The notes beneath the pieces were generated by a model. It made no database searches and had not been told where the DNA came from. It saw nothing but the letters and a program-made list of their open reading frames with translations. The position numbers and the translations under genes were made by a program. A stretch of 57,660 nt of DNA, taken from CAZMGG01 sp964565715. GTDB lineage: Bacteria; Planctomycetota; UBA1135; UBA2386. The DNA is taken from positions 1 through 57,660 of the forward strand of contig CAZMGG010000020.1 in assembly GCA_964565715.1 (NCBI GenBank), written 5' to 3'. This document shows, one piece after another, positions 24,758 to 33,483 of the stretch; positions within the stretch are counted from its first letter, which is position 1, and every line of letters begins with the position of its first letter.

Positions 24758-26982
24758 TACAGCTTCTCCAGCACGAAGTCCGTCATCAGCGTGATCAGAT
24801 GCACCTGCTGCTCCAGCGTCTCGATGCCGTGGCGCACGCCGGGATAGACCATGAAGCGGCACTGCTTCTGCGCCTTCTGCAGCGCCTCGAGGAACATCAG
24901 GCTGTTCTGCATGTGCACGTTGTCGTCGAGCGCGGCGGCCACCAGCAGCAGTTCGCCGTGCAGGTTGGCGGCGGCCTGCACCACGCTGCTGCGGTCGTAG
25001 GCCTGTTCGTTGCCGGGCAGCAGGCCGTGGTAGCGCTCGGTGTAGATCGTGTCGTAGAGCCGCCAGTCGGTGACCGCGTTGACGGCGATGCCGAGCTTCC
25101 ACTTCTGGCTGTGGGTCAGGTTGTAGAGGGTCTGGTAGCCGCCGTAGCTCCAGCCCCAGACGCCGAGGCGGGCCGGGTCGGCGATGCCCTGCTCGGCGAG
25201 CCAGGCGGCGGCGTCCTCCAGGTCGCGCAGCTCGCTGCCGCCGAGCGCGCCGAAGCACGCCTTCGCCGCCTGCCGGCCCTTGCCGCTGGCCGAGCGGTTG
25301 TCGACCACCAGGGTGGCGACGCCCTTCTGCGCCAGCATCTGGTGCCACAGGTAGTCGCGGCCGCCCCACGCGTCGCGGACGCGGGGCGTGTGGGGCCCGC
25401 CGTAGATCGCCATCAGGGTCGGCAGCTTCGGCTGCTCGGCGGCGTTCTTCGGCAGCAGCAGCAGGCCCTCCATGACGAAGCCGTCGCGGCAGGGGATCTG
25501 CACGAAGCGCGGCTGCGGCAGGCCGTAGCGGGCCAGCAGTTCGAGGCGCGGCGCGGCGACGGCCCGCAGCAGGGCGCCGTCGCTGGCGCAGACCGAGATC
25601 GCCTCGGGGCTCCGCAGGGAACTCCAGCGGCTGAGGAAGCTGCCGTTGCCCGGCGCCATCTCCACCTCGTGGGTGCCGTCGCCGCTGGTCACCTGCTGCA
25701 GGTCGCCGCCCTGCAGCGGCACCGTGAACAGGTGCACGCCCTTGCAGTCCTGCCGGTCGGCGAGGAACCAGCACCGGCCGGCGCTGGCATCGACGGCGAC
25801 GATCTCCTTCACCTCGAAGGGGCCCTCGGTGAGGCGGCCCTGCAGCGCGCCGTCGGCGGCGTAGCGGTAGATGTGGCGGTAGCCGTCGCGCTCGGACAGC
25901 CACAGGAAGCCGCTGCCGTCGGCGTGCCATTCGGGCACCGCCTTGGGCTCGACCCAGCAGTCGCTGGTCTCGCGGAACAGCTTCGTCAGGGCGCCGCTCG
26001 TGGCGTCCGCCGCCAGCAGGTCGAGCCAGGTCTGCGCGCGATCCTGCACCTGGAACAGGCAGCGGGCGGAGTCCGGACTCCACGTCACGCGCACGATCAG
26101 GTGCTCCTGATCGCGGTGGTCGGGCAGATCGAGCCAGCGGACCGCAGGGCCGGCCAGGTCGACGATGCCGAGGCTGGCCACCGGGTTGGGCTCGCCGACC
26201 TTGGGGTAGGGCGTGACCTCGGGTTCGGGCCGGAAGGGCGCGTGCGGCACCAGGGTGAACGGCTTCACCGCCCGCTCGTCGATGCGCAGCAACGCGATCC
26301 GCTTGCTGTCCGGCGACCACCAGTGCGCCTGCCATTCGCCGCGGCCGTAGACCTCTTCCTGGTAGACCCAGTCGAGCTTGCCGTGCCGCAGCTTCTCGCC
26401 GCCGCCCTCGGTGAGCCGCCGGGCCTCACCGCCGCCGAACGGCATCACGTAGAGGTCGCCATGGCGCACGAACGACACCTGCTGGCCGTCCGGCGAGATC
26501 TGCACGATCTCCTCCGCGCCCTCGGTGGTGGTGAGCCGCTGCCACGCGGTCAGCCCGCGGTCGCCGGCGAACAGGTCGCCGGCCGCGGCCAGCACGAAGC
26601 GTTCGTGATCGGCGGTCCAGGTGTAGGCCGACGCGTCGTCGGCGGCCGCGAGTGCGTCCTGCGCCAGCTTCGCACCGACGAGTCGCTCGCGCAGGGCCGC
26701 ACGGTCGAGCCACGGCGTGCGCTCGCCGGTGCGCGCGGCGACCGCCTGCCACCGAGGTGGGGCGTCGCCGCCGGGCACCGCCGCCGGGCCGGCGTCGAAC
26801 ACCAGGTAGCGCTCCGCGTCGAGCCAGCCCTTCGGCTCCTCCCGCGGATGCACCATGAAGTAGTCGAGCAGCAGCGGATCCTGCGGCCGCAGGACGAGAT
26901 GCCGCTGGGCCGGCAGACAAGGGCAGAGGGTCGCGGTCAGCAGCGGCAGCAGCGGCAGGAGGCGCATCGCACGGATCGGCAT
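24757..26982 (-). CDS. Secreted S9 family peptidase (dipeptidyl peptidase IV-like)
   Basis: This 741-residue serine peptidase begins MPIRAMRLLPLLPLLTATLCPCLPAQ, a signal peptide (a second Met at 26967 is possible). Residues 100-480 form the beta-propeller DPP IV N-terminal domain (ISPDGQQVSFVRHGDLYVMPFGGGEA, WSPDSKRIALLRIDE, WHADGSGFLWLSERDGYRHIYRY). The C-terminal alpha/beta-hydrolase domain holds the triad: Ser in GWSYGG near residue 609, Asp in ALDDNVH near 684, His in GVRHGIE near 717. DPP IV enzymes release N-terminal dipeptides. With two POT transporters next to it this suggests extracytoplasmic protein digestion followed by dipeptide uptake. Confidence 0.93.
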   Translation of the reverse strand: MPIRAMRLLPLLPLLTATLCPCLPAQRHLVLRPQDPLLLDYFMVHPREEPKGWLDAERYLVFDAGPAAVPGGDAPPRWQAVAARTGERTPWLDRAALRERLVGAKLAQDALAAADDASAYTWTADHERFVLAAAGDLFAGDRGLTAWQRLTTTEGAEEIVQISPDGQQVSFVRHGDLYVMPFGGGEARRLTEGGGEKLRHGKLDWVYQEEVYGRGEWQAHWWSPDSKRIALLRIDERAVKPFTLVPHAPFRPEPEVTPYPKVGEPNPVASLGIVDLAGPAVRWLDLPDHRDQEHLIVRVTWSPDSARCLFQVQDRAQTWLDLLAADATSGALTKLFRETSDCWVEPKAVPEWHADGSGFLWLSERDGYRHIYRYAADGALQGRLTEGPFEVKEIVAVDASAGRCWFLADRQDCKGVHLFTVPLQGGDLQQVTSGDGTHEVEMAPGNGSFLSRWSSLRSPEAISVCASDGALLRAVAAPRLELLARYGLPQPRFVQIPCRDGFVMEGLLLLPKNAAEQPKLPTLMAIYGGPHTPRVRDAWGGRDYLWHQMLAQKGVATLVVDNRSASGKGRQAAKACFGALGGSELRDLEDAAAWLAEQGIADPARLGVWGWSYGGYQTLYNLTHSQKWKLGIAVNAVTDWRLYDTIYTERYHGLLPGNEQAYDRSSVVQAAANLHGELLLVAAALDDNVHMQNSLMFLEALQKAQKQCRFMVYPGVRHGIETLEQQVHLITLMTDFVLEKL

Positions 26983-27073
26983 CGCCTGAGCCTGCTGCGC
27001 CGGGGCGTCGCTGTCAAACGCGGCGCTGGCTCAGGCCAGATCGACGTCGAGAGCGCCGTCGCCGCCACCACGC

Positions 27074-28063
27074 TCAGTCCTCGGCCTTCGGGTCGCGTTC
27101 CATCAGGGCCCGCACCGCCTGCGCCGGCGCCAGCCCCTGGAACAGGACCCGCGCCACCACCTCGGCGATCGGCATCTCGATGCGGAGCGCGCGGGCCCGG
27201 TCGGCCACCACCCGCGAGGTCCAGACGCCCTCGGCGACCTTGCGGGTGCTCTGCAGGATCTGCTCCAGCGTCTCGCCGCGGCCGATGCGTTCGCCGAACG
27301 CGCGGTTGCGGCCGTGCCGGCTGAACGCGGTGACCGCCAGGTCGCCGACGCCGGCCAGCCCCTGGAACGTGCGTTCGTCGGCGCCCTCGGCCCGGCCGTA
27401 GCGCGCCATCTCGACGATGCCGCGGGAGAGGATCGCCGCCTTGGCGTTGTCGCCGTAGCCGAGCCCGTCGGCGATGCCCGCCGCCAGCGCCATCACGTTC
27501 TTCAGGGCGCCGCACAGCTCCACGCCGAGCAGGTCGGCGTTGCGGTAGAGGCGCAGCGTCTTCGTGCCGAGCGCGTCCTGCAGGGCGAGCCGCAGGGCAT
27601 CATCGCCGCCGGCCAGCACGACGGTGGTCGGCATGCCGAGCGCCACCTCCTCGGCGTGGCTCGGCCCGCTCAGCACCAGCACCGGATGGCCCGGCAGCGC
27701 CGCGGTGATCACCTGGCTCGGCCGCGCCGCGGTGCCCTGCTCGAGCCCCTTGGCCAACGACACCACCGGCACGCCCGGCGGCAGGGCCGGCGCCATCGGC
27801 GCGAGCGTCGCGCGCAGGTGCTGGGTCGGGATCGCCGCCAGCACGACTTCGGCGGCGTGAAGCGCCTGCGCCGCGTCGGCGGTGACCTGCACCGCAGCGG
27901 GCAGCACCGGACCCTCGAGGTAGCGCGGGTTCTGCCGCGTGCGGGCGATCGCCGCGGTGTAGTCCGGGTCGTGCCCCCACAGGCTCACCGCGTGGCCCCT
28001 GCCGGCCTCGGCGATCGCCATGGCGGTGCCGAAGCCGCCGTTGCCGAGCACGGCGATCCTCAC
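27074..28063 (-). CDS. gpsA: Glycerol-3-phosphate dehydrogenase [NAD(P)+]
   Basis: GpsA reduces dihydroxyacetone phosphate to sn-glycerol-3-phosphate for phospholipid synthesis. The 329-residue protein has the Rossmann motif VLGNGGFGTAMA at the N-terminus, AAIPTQHLRATL, VSLAKGLEQGT, VLSGPSHAEEVALGMPT, and the catalytic lysine region VELCGALKNVMALAAGIADGLGYGDNAKAA near residue 190, then GLAGVGDLAVTAFSRHGRNRAFG. The start is GTG at 28063, overlapping the plsY stop (GTGA). The pairing with plsY makes sense, because PlsY uses the glycerol-3-phosphate that GpsA makes. Confidence 0.96.
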   Translation of the reverse strand: MRIAVLGNGGFGTAMAIAEAGRGHAVSLWGHDPDYTAAIARTRQNPRYLEGPVLPAAVQVTADAAQALHAAEVVLAAIPTQHLRATLAPMAPALPPGVPVVSLAKGLEQGTAARPSQVITAALPGHPVLVLSGPSHAEEVALGMPTTVVLAGGDDALRLALQDALGTKTLRLYRNADLLGVELCGALKNVMALAAGIADGLGYGDNAKAAILSRGIVEMARYGRAEGADERTFQGLAGVGDLAVTAFSRHGRNRAFGERIGRGETLEQILQSTRKVAEGVWTSRVVADRARALRIEMPIAEVVARVLFQGLAPAQAVRALMERDPKAED

Positions 28064-28740
28064 GCGGCACCTTCCTTCCTGGCCTGCCGGAATTTCCGCA
28101 GGTTGCTGCGATGCGTCCAGACCAGGAACGCGGCCAGCAGCAGGCAGAGGGCGGTGATCGGCCAGCGCGCCGCGAAGGCGTCCTGCGGGTGCAGCGCGAT
28201 CGTCGCCACCGCGAGCGCGCCACCGAGCGCGATGCTGCCGAAGAACACCTCGCCGGTCAGCCTGCGCACGACGAAGAACACCAGCAGCGCCACCAGCAGG
28301 GCCTGCCAGTCCAGCGCCAGCAGCACGCCGCAGGCCGTGGCGACGCCCTTGCCGCCCTTCCAGCGGAGATAGGGCGTGAACACGTGGCCGAGGACCGCGC
28401 TGGCGCCGAGCAGCACCGCCGGGCCGGGGCCGGCGAGGCCGAGCAGGCCCGGGCCCCACCAGGCCGGTGCGAAGCCCTTCGACGCGTCCAGCAGGTAGAT
28501 GCCCAGGAACGCCGCGAGCCTGGCACCCTTGCCGGCGAACGCGCGACTGGCATTGGTGGCGCCGACGTTGCCCGAGCCGAGGGTGCGCAGGTCCACGCCC
28601 TTGCACGCCCGCACGACCAGGAAGGCAAATGGGACGGCGCCGAGCAGGAACGCAGCGAGGCAGCCGAGCGGGAGCGACACGGGCACGGAGCCTAAGCCGG
28701 GGCCCGGCACGGCGCCAAGCGTGACGCCGCGCAAGAGCAT
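28060..28740 (-). CDS. plsY: Glycerol-3-phosphate acyltransferase PlsY
   Basis: PlsY transfers the acyl group from acyl-phosphate to glycerol-3-phosphate, the first step of phosphatidic acid synthesis. It is a multi-pass membrane protein with the three family motifs: LGSGNVGATNASRAF (motif 1, near residue 55), the GHVFTPYLRWKGGKGVATACG stretch (motif 2, near 117-137), and GEVFFGSIA with the helix that follows (motif 3). The listed ATG at 28740 gives an N-terminal extension of about 18 residues before the usual start; GTG at 28686 or 28680 may be the true start. Coupled to gpsA and divergent from the hydantoinase gene. Confidence 0.95.
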   Translation of the reverse strand: MLLRGVTLGAVPGPGLGSVPVSLPLGCLAAFLLGAVPFAFLVVRACKGVDLRTLGSGNVGATNASRAFAGKGARLAAFLGIYLLDASKGFAPAWWGPGLLGLAGPGPAVLLGASAVLGHVFTPYLRWKGGKGVATACGVLLALDWQALLVALLVFFVVRRLTGEVFFGSIALGGALAVATIALHPQDAFAARWPITALCLLLAAFLVWTHRSNLRKFRQARKEGAA

Positions 28741-28775
28741 CGACAGCCGCGCGGAGGGCCCTACGCTTCCGCCCC

Positions 28776-30785
28776 GTGACGGCCCGCATCGGCATCGACA
28801 CCGGCGGCACGTTCACCGACGTCGTGCGGTGGACGAAGGCCGGCCTGCAGGTGCGGAAGGTGCCCAGCACGCCGGCGGATCCAGGGCTGGCGGTCCTGCG
28901 CGGCCTCGGGCTGGTGCGGCGGACTCCCGACGAGCCGGTCGACGTCGTGCACGGCACCACCGTCGGGCTCAACGCGGTGCTCACCGGACGACTGGCCCGC
29001 ACGGTGTTCGTCACCAACGCCGGCTTCGAGGACCTGATCGAGATCGGCCGCCAGGACCGGCCGGACCTCTACGCGCTGGAGCCGGAACGGGCGGCGATGC
29101 CCGTGCCCCGCGAGCTGCGGATCGGCGTGCCGGTGCGGCGGGGCGCCGACGGCGAGGCCCTGGTGCCCCTCACCGAGGCGGTGGTGGCGGCGACCGTGGC
29201 CCGCGTGCGGCGGCTGCGCCCGGCGTCGGTGGCGATCGGCCTGCTGCACGCGCCGCAGGCGCCGGCGGACGAACAGCGGCTGGCGGCGGCGCTGCAGCGG
29301 GCGCTGCCCGACGTGGCGGTGACCTGCAGCGCCGAGCTGTGGCCGGCCATCGGCGAGTTCGAACGCTTCGCCGCGGCCATCCTGAACGCGGCGACGCAGC
29401 CCTTGGTGGGCGCCTACACCGCGCGGCTGCGTTCGGGCCTCGGCCCGGGCGAGCTGCGCCTGATGCGCAGCAGTCTCGGGATCATGCCGGCCGACGAGGC
29501 GGCGCGTTTTCCGGCGCGGGCCATGTTCTCGGGGCCCGCCGGCGGCGTGCTGGCGGCGGCCCGGCTCGGCGAGGCCATGGGCAGCACGCGCCTGGCGGCG
29601 TTCGACATGGGCGGCACGTCCACCGATGTCTGCCTCGTGCAGCGGCACGCGCTGCTGACCGACCAGGGCCGCATCGCCGAACTGCCGCTGCCCCTGCCGG
29701 CGGTCGACGTGCACACGGTCGGCTGCGGCGGCGGCAGCATCGCCTTCGCCGATCGTGGTGGTGCCCTGCGCGTCGGTCCGGCGAGCGCGGGCGCCGACCC
29801 GGGGCCGGCCTGCTACGGCAGGGGCAACGAGCCGACGGTGACCGACGCCCACGTCGCGCTGGGCCACCTCGGGTCGGACACGCTGCTCGGCGGCGGCTTC
29901 CCGATCGATCCGGCGGCGGCGGTGCGCGCCATCGAACGCCTCGCTCGGCGGCTCGGGCTGTCGGCGCTGCGGACCGCCCGCGGCATCCTGGAGGTGGCCG
30001 AGGCGAACATGGCGCGGGCGTTGATGGTCATCACCGTCGAGCGGGCCGTCGATCCGGCGACGGTGCCGCTGGTGGCCTACGGTGGCGCCGGCGGCCTGCA
30101 CGCGGCGACCCTGACGGCCCGCCTCGGCATGCCCTCGGCCCTGGTCCCCGAGCACCCCGGCGCGTTCTCGGCGGTGGGACTCTGCCTGGCGGGCGAGACC
30201 GCCGAGCTGGCGGAACCGGTGGTCCTGCCCCTGGACGACCCCAAGGCCGAGCGCGAGTTGCGCCGCCGGGCCCGGGCCCTGCTGGTGCGCGCCCAGGCGA
30301 TGCTGCCCGGGACCGGCCGCGCCCGCGGCCAGGCCGAGGTCGTCCTGCGTTACCGCGGCCAGGGGCAGGGGTTGCGCCTGCCGCTCGGCCATGGCCGCCT
30401 GCGGGCCAGCCTGGCGACGGCCCACTCCCGGCGCTTCGGCTTCGTCCCCGACGGCGCGTCCGCCGAAGCCATCATGATCCTGGCCCGGGCGGAACGTCCC
30501 GGCCGGCGACTGCCGCCTCCGGCCTCTCCCAGCGGCGGGACGCCTCGGGCGGCCCACCGGCGCGCACCCGTCGGCACCGGCCGCATCGGGGTGCTGCCCC
30601 GTGCCGAACTGCCCATGGGAACGGTGTTGCCGGGGCCGGTGGTCCTCGAGGAGTTGACCGGGGCAACCCTGGTCCCCGGCGGCTGGGCCGCCCGGGCCAC
30701 CGCCCACGGACTGGAGCTGATCCCTCCGAAAGTCGGAGGAAAGGCCATTGACTCCCGCCGGAATCGGGTTAAGAATTCCCCCTGA
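28776..30785 (+). CDS. Hydantoinase/oxoprolinase family protein, subunit A type
   Basis: Enzymes of this family (HyuA, OplA, acetone carboxylase beta) hydrolyse cyclic amides with ATP or carboxylate ketones. The 669-residue protein shows the N-terminal actin-like site IGIDTGGTFTDVV, then VDVVHGTTVGLNAVL, FVTNAGFEDLIEIGRQ, MFSGPAGGVLAAARLGEAMG, FDMGGTSTDVCLV, VDVHTVGCGGGSIA, GADPGPACYGRG and VAYGGAGGLHA. The start is GTG at 28776. The partner HyuB subunit is absent nearby, so substrate cannot be assigned. The last dozen residues (AIDSRRNRVKNSP) look unlike the family and run into the odd intergenic stretch. Confidence 0.88.
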   Translation: MTARIGIDTGGTFTDVVRWTKAGLQVRKVPSTPADPGLAVLRGLGLVRRTPDEPVDVVHGTTVGLNAVLTGRLARTVFVTNAGFEDLIEIGRQDRPDLYALEPERAAMPVPRELRIGVPVRRGADGEALVPLTEAVVAATVARVRRLRPASVAIGLLHAPQAPADEQRLAAALQRALPDVAVTCSAELWPAIGEFERFAAAILNAATQPLVGAYTARLRSGLGPGELRLMRSSLGIMPADEAARFPARAMFSGPAGGVLAAARLGEAMGSTRLAAFDMGGTSTDVCLVQRHALLTDQGRIAELPLPLPAVDVHTVGCGGGSIAFADRGGALRVGPASAGADPGPACYGRGNEPTVTDAHVALGHLGSDTLLGGGFPIDPAAAVRAIERLARRLGLSALRTARGILEVAEANMARALMVITVERAVDPATVPLVAYGGAGGLHAATLTARLGMPSALVPEHPGAFSAVGLCLAGETAELAEPVVLPLDDPKAERELRRRARALLVRAQAMLPGTGRARGQAEVVLRYRGQGQGLRLPLGHGRLRASLATAHSRRFGFVPDGASAEAIMILARAERPGRRLPPPASPSGGTPRAAHRRAPVGTGRIGVLPRAELPMGTVLPGPVVLEELTGATLVPGGWAARATAHGLELIPPKVGGKAIDSRRNRVKNSP

Positions 30786-31079
30786 GAGCACCGGCCAGCG
30801 GAACGACCCGAGGGTCGGTGAGTCGCACGACCGAAGAGCGACAGAAGCGAGCAGTCTGCAGAGTCACGAACTGAGTCAGAGCAGCGTCACGGCTACGAGT
30901 CGTGAAGTGTCCGGAAGGACGCGAGGGACGACGACGAACACTCCGCCGGGGGTTGTCCGCCACGGATGTAAAAACTTGACTCTCCTTCTTCCCCTTTTCC
31001 CGAAGTTTCGCCCCCGGCTTTTCCTTCCCTCCGCCGCCTCGGCTGCGCCCGAACGGCCGACGCCACCGGCGGTTCGCCG
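30786..31079. other. Unexplained intergenic stretch of atypical composition
   Basis: This 294-bp gap lies between convergent genes. Bases 30800-30940 are rich in GA with GAGTC repeated several times and few T; bases 30965-31030 turn pyrimidine-rich. Small hairpins are present: CGACC-CGAG-GGTCG (30804-30817) and GTCC-GGAA-GGAC with a GNRA-type loop near 30908-30920, plus possible long-range pairing between GCACGAC (about 30825) and GTCGTG (about 30899). It could hold a structured RNA or a terminator region, but it matches no RNA family I know. No convincing ORF is seen. Confidence 0.35.
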
Positions 31080-31913
31080 CTAGCGGCGGGCAGGCTGACG
31101 GCTGCGGCTGGCGGCCAGTTCGGCCTCGGCGGCAGCCAGCATGCGTCGCATCAGGGGATCGCTCCGCAGGGCCAGGGCCTCCCGCCAGTCGGCCACCGCC
31201 CCCTCGACTTCACCCTGGCCGTAGCGCAGCAGGGCTCGCTGGTGCAGCAGCGGCCCGAGCCGGTTCCTCGCCCGCGGATCCTGGGGAGACCGCTCCACCA
31301 TCGCTGCCAGCTCGGCCATCGCCGGCTCGATCCGGCCCTGCTGGATCTGCTCCTCGATCCCGGCCAGCTCGGGAGTGAGGGCCGGATCCAGAACGGCCGC
31401 GGCCGGCGCGACCTCGGCCGGCGGTGCGGCGGGCGGCGGCGTGACGGCCTCCGGGCGGACCTCCGGCTCCACCTCGGGCGCCGCGGCAGGGGACGCGGCC
31501 GGGACCTCCACGCGCGCCACCGCGAGTTCGGTGGTCGCGCGCGGCCCGAACAGCGCGATCCGGCTCTCGGTGGAGGCGATCAGGTGCGCCACGCCCGGCA
31601 GGGCCGGCCACTCGGCCTGCGCCAGCCGCAGCCGCTCCAGCGCCTCGGCCTCGCGGCACTCGTTGCGGAGCTGGATGCCCGCCAGCAGCAGCTCGTGGGC
31701 CCGACGCATGCTGCGCTCGACGCCGACCACCGCCGAACGGGCCTCGGCATAGTGCGGATGCTCGACCGGGACGCGGTCGTAGCCGGCGAGCGCCGCCGCC
31801 AGGTCGCCGCGCGCTCGGGCCGCCTCGGCACCGGCGAACGGCTCCCGCGGCGTCGTCACGCAGGCCGCCAGCGTCAACGCCAGCGCCAGGCCCGACGCCA
31901 ACGCCGTCCTCAT
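31080..31913 (-). CDS. TPR-containing lipoprotein
   Basis: The 277-residue protein starts MRTALASGLALALTLAACVTT, with a clear lipobox (LAAC), so it should be membrane-anchored outside the cytoplasm. Residues 25-110 form TPR-like helical pairs (AEAARARGDLAAALAGYDRVP, HYAEARSAVVGVERSMRRAHELLLAG). A Pro/Ala linker follows (about 135-175), then a second TPR block (IEEQIQQGRIEPAMAELAAMVERSPQDPRARNRLG and beyond). Its ATG overlaps the TGA of the HD-GYP-like gene, so the two are translated together and may share a signalling task. Confidence 0.82.
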   Translation of the reverse strand: MRTALASGLALALTLAACVTTPREPFAGAEAARARGDLAAALAGYDRVPVEHPHYAEARSAVVGVERSMRRAHELLLAGIQLRNECREAEALERLRLAQAEWPALPGVAHLIASTESRIALFGPRATTELAVARVEVPAASPAAAPEVEPEVRPEAVTPPPAAPPAEVAPAAAVLDPALTPELAGIEEQIQQGRIEPAMAELAAMVERSPQDPRARNRLGPLLHQRALLRYGQGEVEGAVADWREALALRSDPLMRRMLAAAEAELAASRSRQPARR

Positions 31914-33376
31914 GGCAGTTCCTCGCCGCCCTCGTCGACCAGTTCGAGTTCCGCGTCCAGCTCCGCCGATGCGTCGAGGTCGTCGTCCGGCTCCAGGGCG
32001 AAGTCACCGCCGAGGCCGCCGACCGCGGTCTGCAGCGCCACCACGCCGGCGGCCGAGATCATCACCGGCCGGTCCCCCCTCGTCGGCGGGGCCTTGGCGA
32101 TCTCCTGCACGAACAGGTCCAGCAGCCACGGGTCGAAGGCCTCGCCGCGCTCGGCGGCCATCCGTTCCAGCGCCTCCTGGCAGTCCAGCGGCCGATCGCC
32201 CACGGCGCAGACCGTCAGCAGGTCGTAGACCGAGGCGATCGCCAGGATCCGGGCGCCGAGCGGGATGCGATCCCCGCGCAGGCCGTCGGGCAGGCCGGAG
32301 CCGCCGTAGCGCTCGTTCTGGTGCCGCACGATCAGGCCGGCGCGGCGCAGGCCGGGCAGGGTGTACAGCAGGTCGGCGGCCCGCAGCGGATGACCGCCCA
32401 GCGAGCGCAGCTCGGCCTCGTCCAGCGGCCCTTCCTTCTCCAGCAACGAGGGCCGCAGCCAGGCCTTCCCGAGGTCCTGCAGCCGGCAGGCGGTCTCCAG
32501 GTCGCGATGGTCCTGGTCCTCCAGCTTGAGGCGGCCGGCGATCAACGCCGCGTAGCGTGCGGTCCGTTCGCCGTGGCCCGGCGGCACCAGGTTGCGCCGC
32601 TCCAGCCCCTCCACCACCTGCTGGGCCATGGCCAGGAAGCCCTCGGCCACCCGCGTCAGCCCTTCCTGCATGCCCTTGTCGAGTTCGAGCATCGCCTGCT
32701 GCAGATCCGACAGTTCGGCGCCGGCCGGCTCCGGCGGCGCCTCGATCCGCCCCGCCTCGCCCGACGCGAGCTGCAGCAGCGACCGCGTCGTGCTGCGCAC
32801 CCGGCCGAGCCAGTGATGTCCGACCAGCATGGCCACCGCCACCAGCGACAGGCAGCAGAGGAAGACCGTGGCGAACAGGCCGAACGGGAAGCCCGCCCGC
32901 AGCGGCGGCGCGTCCTGCTGCAGCCGCACCTCGCCGATCAGCACGCCGCCATGCACCACCGGCGCCAGGGCCTCGCGCAGGGGGACGTCGCCCTCCCGTT
33001 CGGTGACGCGCTGGAACGGGCCGGCGACGGTCAGCAGGCCGAGCTGGCGGTCGCCGTGGGCCGCGCCGGTGTCGATGACCACGCGACCGCTGCCCTCGAG
33101 CACGAGGACCCGGCCGCCGACGAGGTCGCGGGCGGCCGCGGCATGCACCGCGATGCGCATCTGGTCCTCGGCCGCCAGCAAGGGCGCCACCCGGGCCGCA
33201 AGATCGGCGCCGAAGCGAGCCGCTGCCGCGTCGCGTGACCGCAGGTCCTCCTGCGCCCGCTGGTCCGCGGCGAGGAACGACACCAGCAGCGCCACGAAGA
33301 AGGACGCCACCGTGAGGGCGGCGCCGAGCCGCACCGAGAGCGGCATGCTGCGCCTGAGGCCATGGATCGGGACCAT
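31910..33376 (-). CDS. Membrane sensor with degenerate HD-GYP domain
   Basis: Two transmembrane helices (residues about 17-38 and 172-195) flank a periplasmic sensor part of about 130 residues; a HAMP-like linker follows. Residues 250-420 fit an HD-GYP domain: PPGHGERTARYAALIA, CRLQDLGKAWLRPSLLEKEGPL, LGGHPLRAADLLYTLPGL, VRHQNERYGGSGLPDGLRGDRIPLGARILAIASVYDLL. Active HD-GYP enzymes cleave cyclic di-GMP using an HD metal pair and H-H-E-x-x-D-G-x-G-Y-P. Here HD has become QD, and HHE..DGxGYP has become RHQNERYGGSGLP. It therefore probably binds a ligand or partner rather than cutting it. The C-terminus is very acidic. Confidence 0.85.
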   Translation of the reverse strand: MVPIHGLRRSMPLSVRLGAALTVASFFVALLVSFLAADQRAQEDLRSRDAAAARFGADLAARVAPLLAAEDQMRIAVHAAAARDLVGGRVLVLEGSGRVVIDTGAAHGDRQLGLLTVAGPFQRVTEREGDVPLREALAPVVHGGVLIGEVRLQQDAPPLRAGFPFGLFATVFLCCLSLVAVAMLVGHHWLGRVRSTTRSLLQLASGEAGRIEAPPEPAGAELSDLQQAMLELDKGMQEGLTRVAEGFLAMAQQVVEGLERRNLVPPGHGERTARYAALIAGRLKLEDQDHRDLETACRLQDLGKAWLRPSLLEKEGPLDEAELRSLGGHPLRAADLLYTLPGLRRAGLIVRHQNERYGGSGLPDGLRGDRIPLGARILAIASVYDLLTVCAVGDRPLDCQEALERMAAERGEAFDPWLLDLFVQEIAKAPPTRGDRPVMISAAGVVALQTAVGGLGGDFALEPDDDLDASAELDAELELVDEGGEELP

Positions 33377-33410
33377 CGGTCCCTCTATCGGCCGCCAGGG
33401 CGGGCGGGCT

Positions 33411-33480
33411 GGGGGCGTTCCGCCCCCGCCGGGGAGTGGGCGCCCCCAAGGGGGTCACCCGCGGGTCCCGTTTCGGGACC
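33411..33480. terminator. Tandem hairpins downstream of the DUF3299 operon
   Basis: Hairpins follow in series: GGGGGCG-TTC-CGCCCCC (33411-33427), CCCCC-AA-GGGGG near 33443-33454, and GGTCCCG-TTT-CGGGACC (33464-33480). The last starts right after the DUF3299 stop codon on the minus strand. There is no long T-run, but the stems are perfect and strong. They probably end transcription of the ABC operon before the HD-GYP gene. Confidence 0.55.
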
Positions 33481-33483
33481 GGG

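Noticed and set aside
30900..30930. Possible SRP RNA apical loop (GTCCGGAAGGA)
   Set aside because: Only the GGAA-capped hairpin agrees; the conserved asymmetric loop (GGAAGCAGCC) is absent, so it is not an SRP RNA.
30748..31083. Small ORFs in the hydantoinase downstream region
   Set aside because: No ribosome site, overlapping frames on both strands equally open, composition does not look coding.
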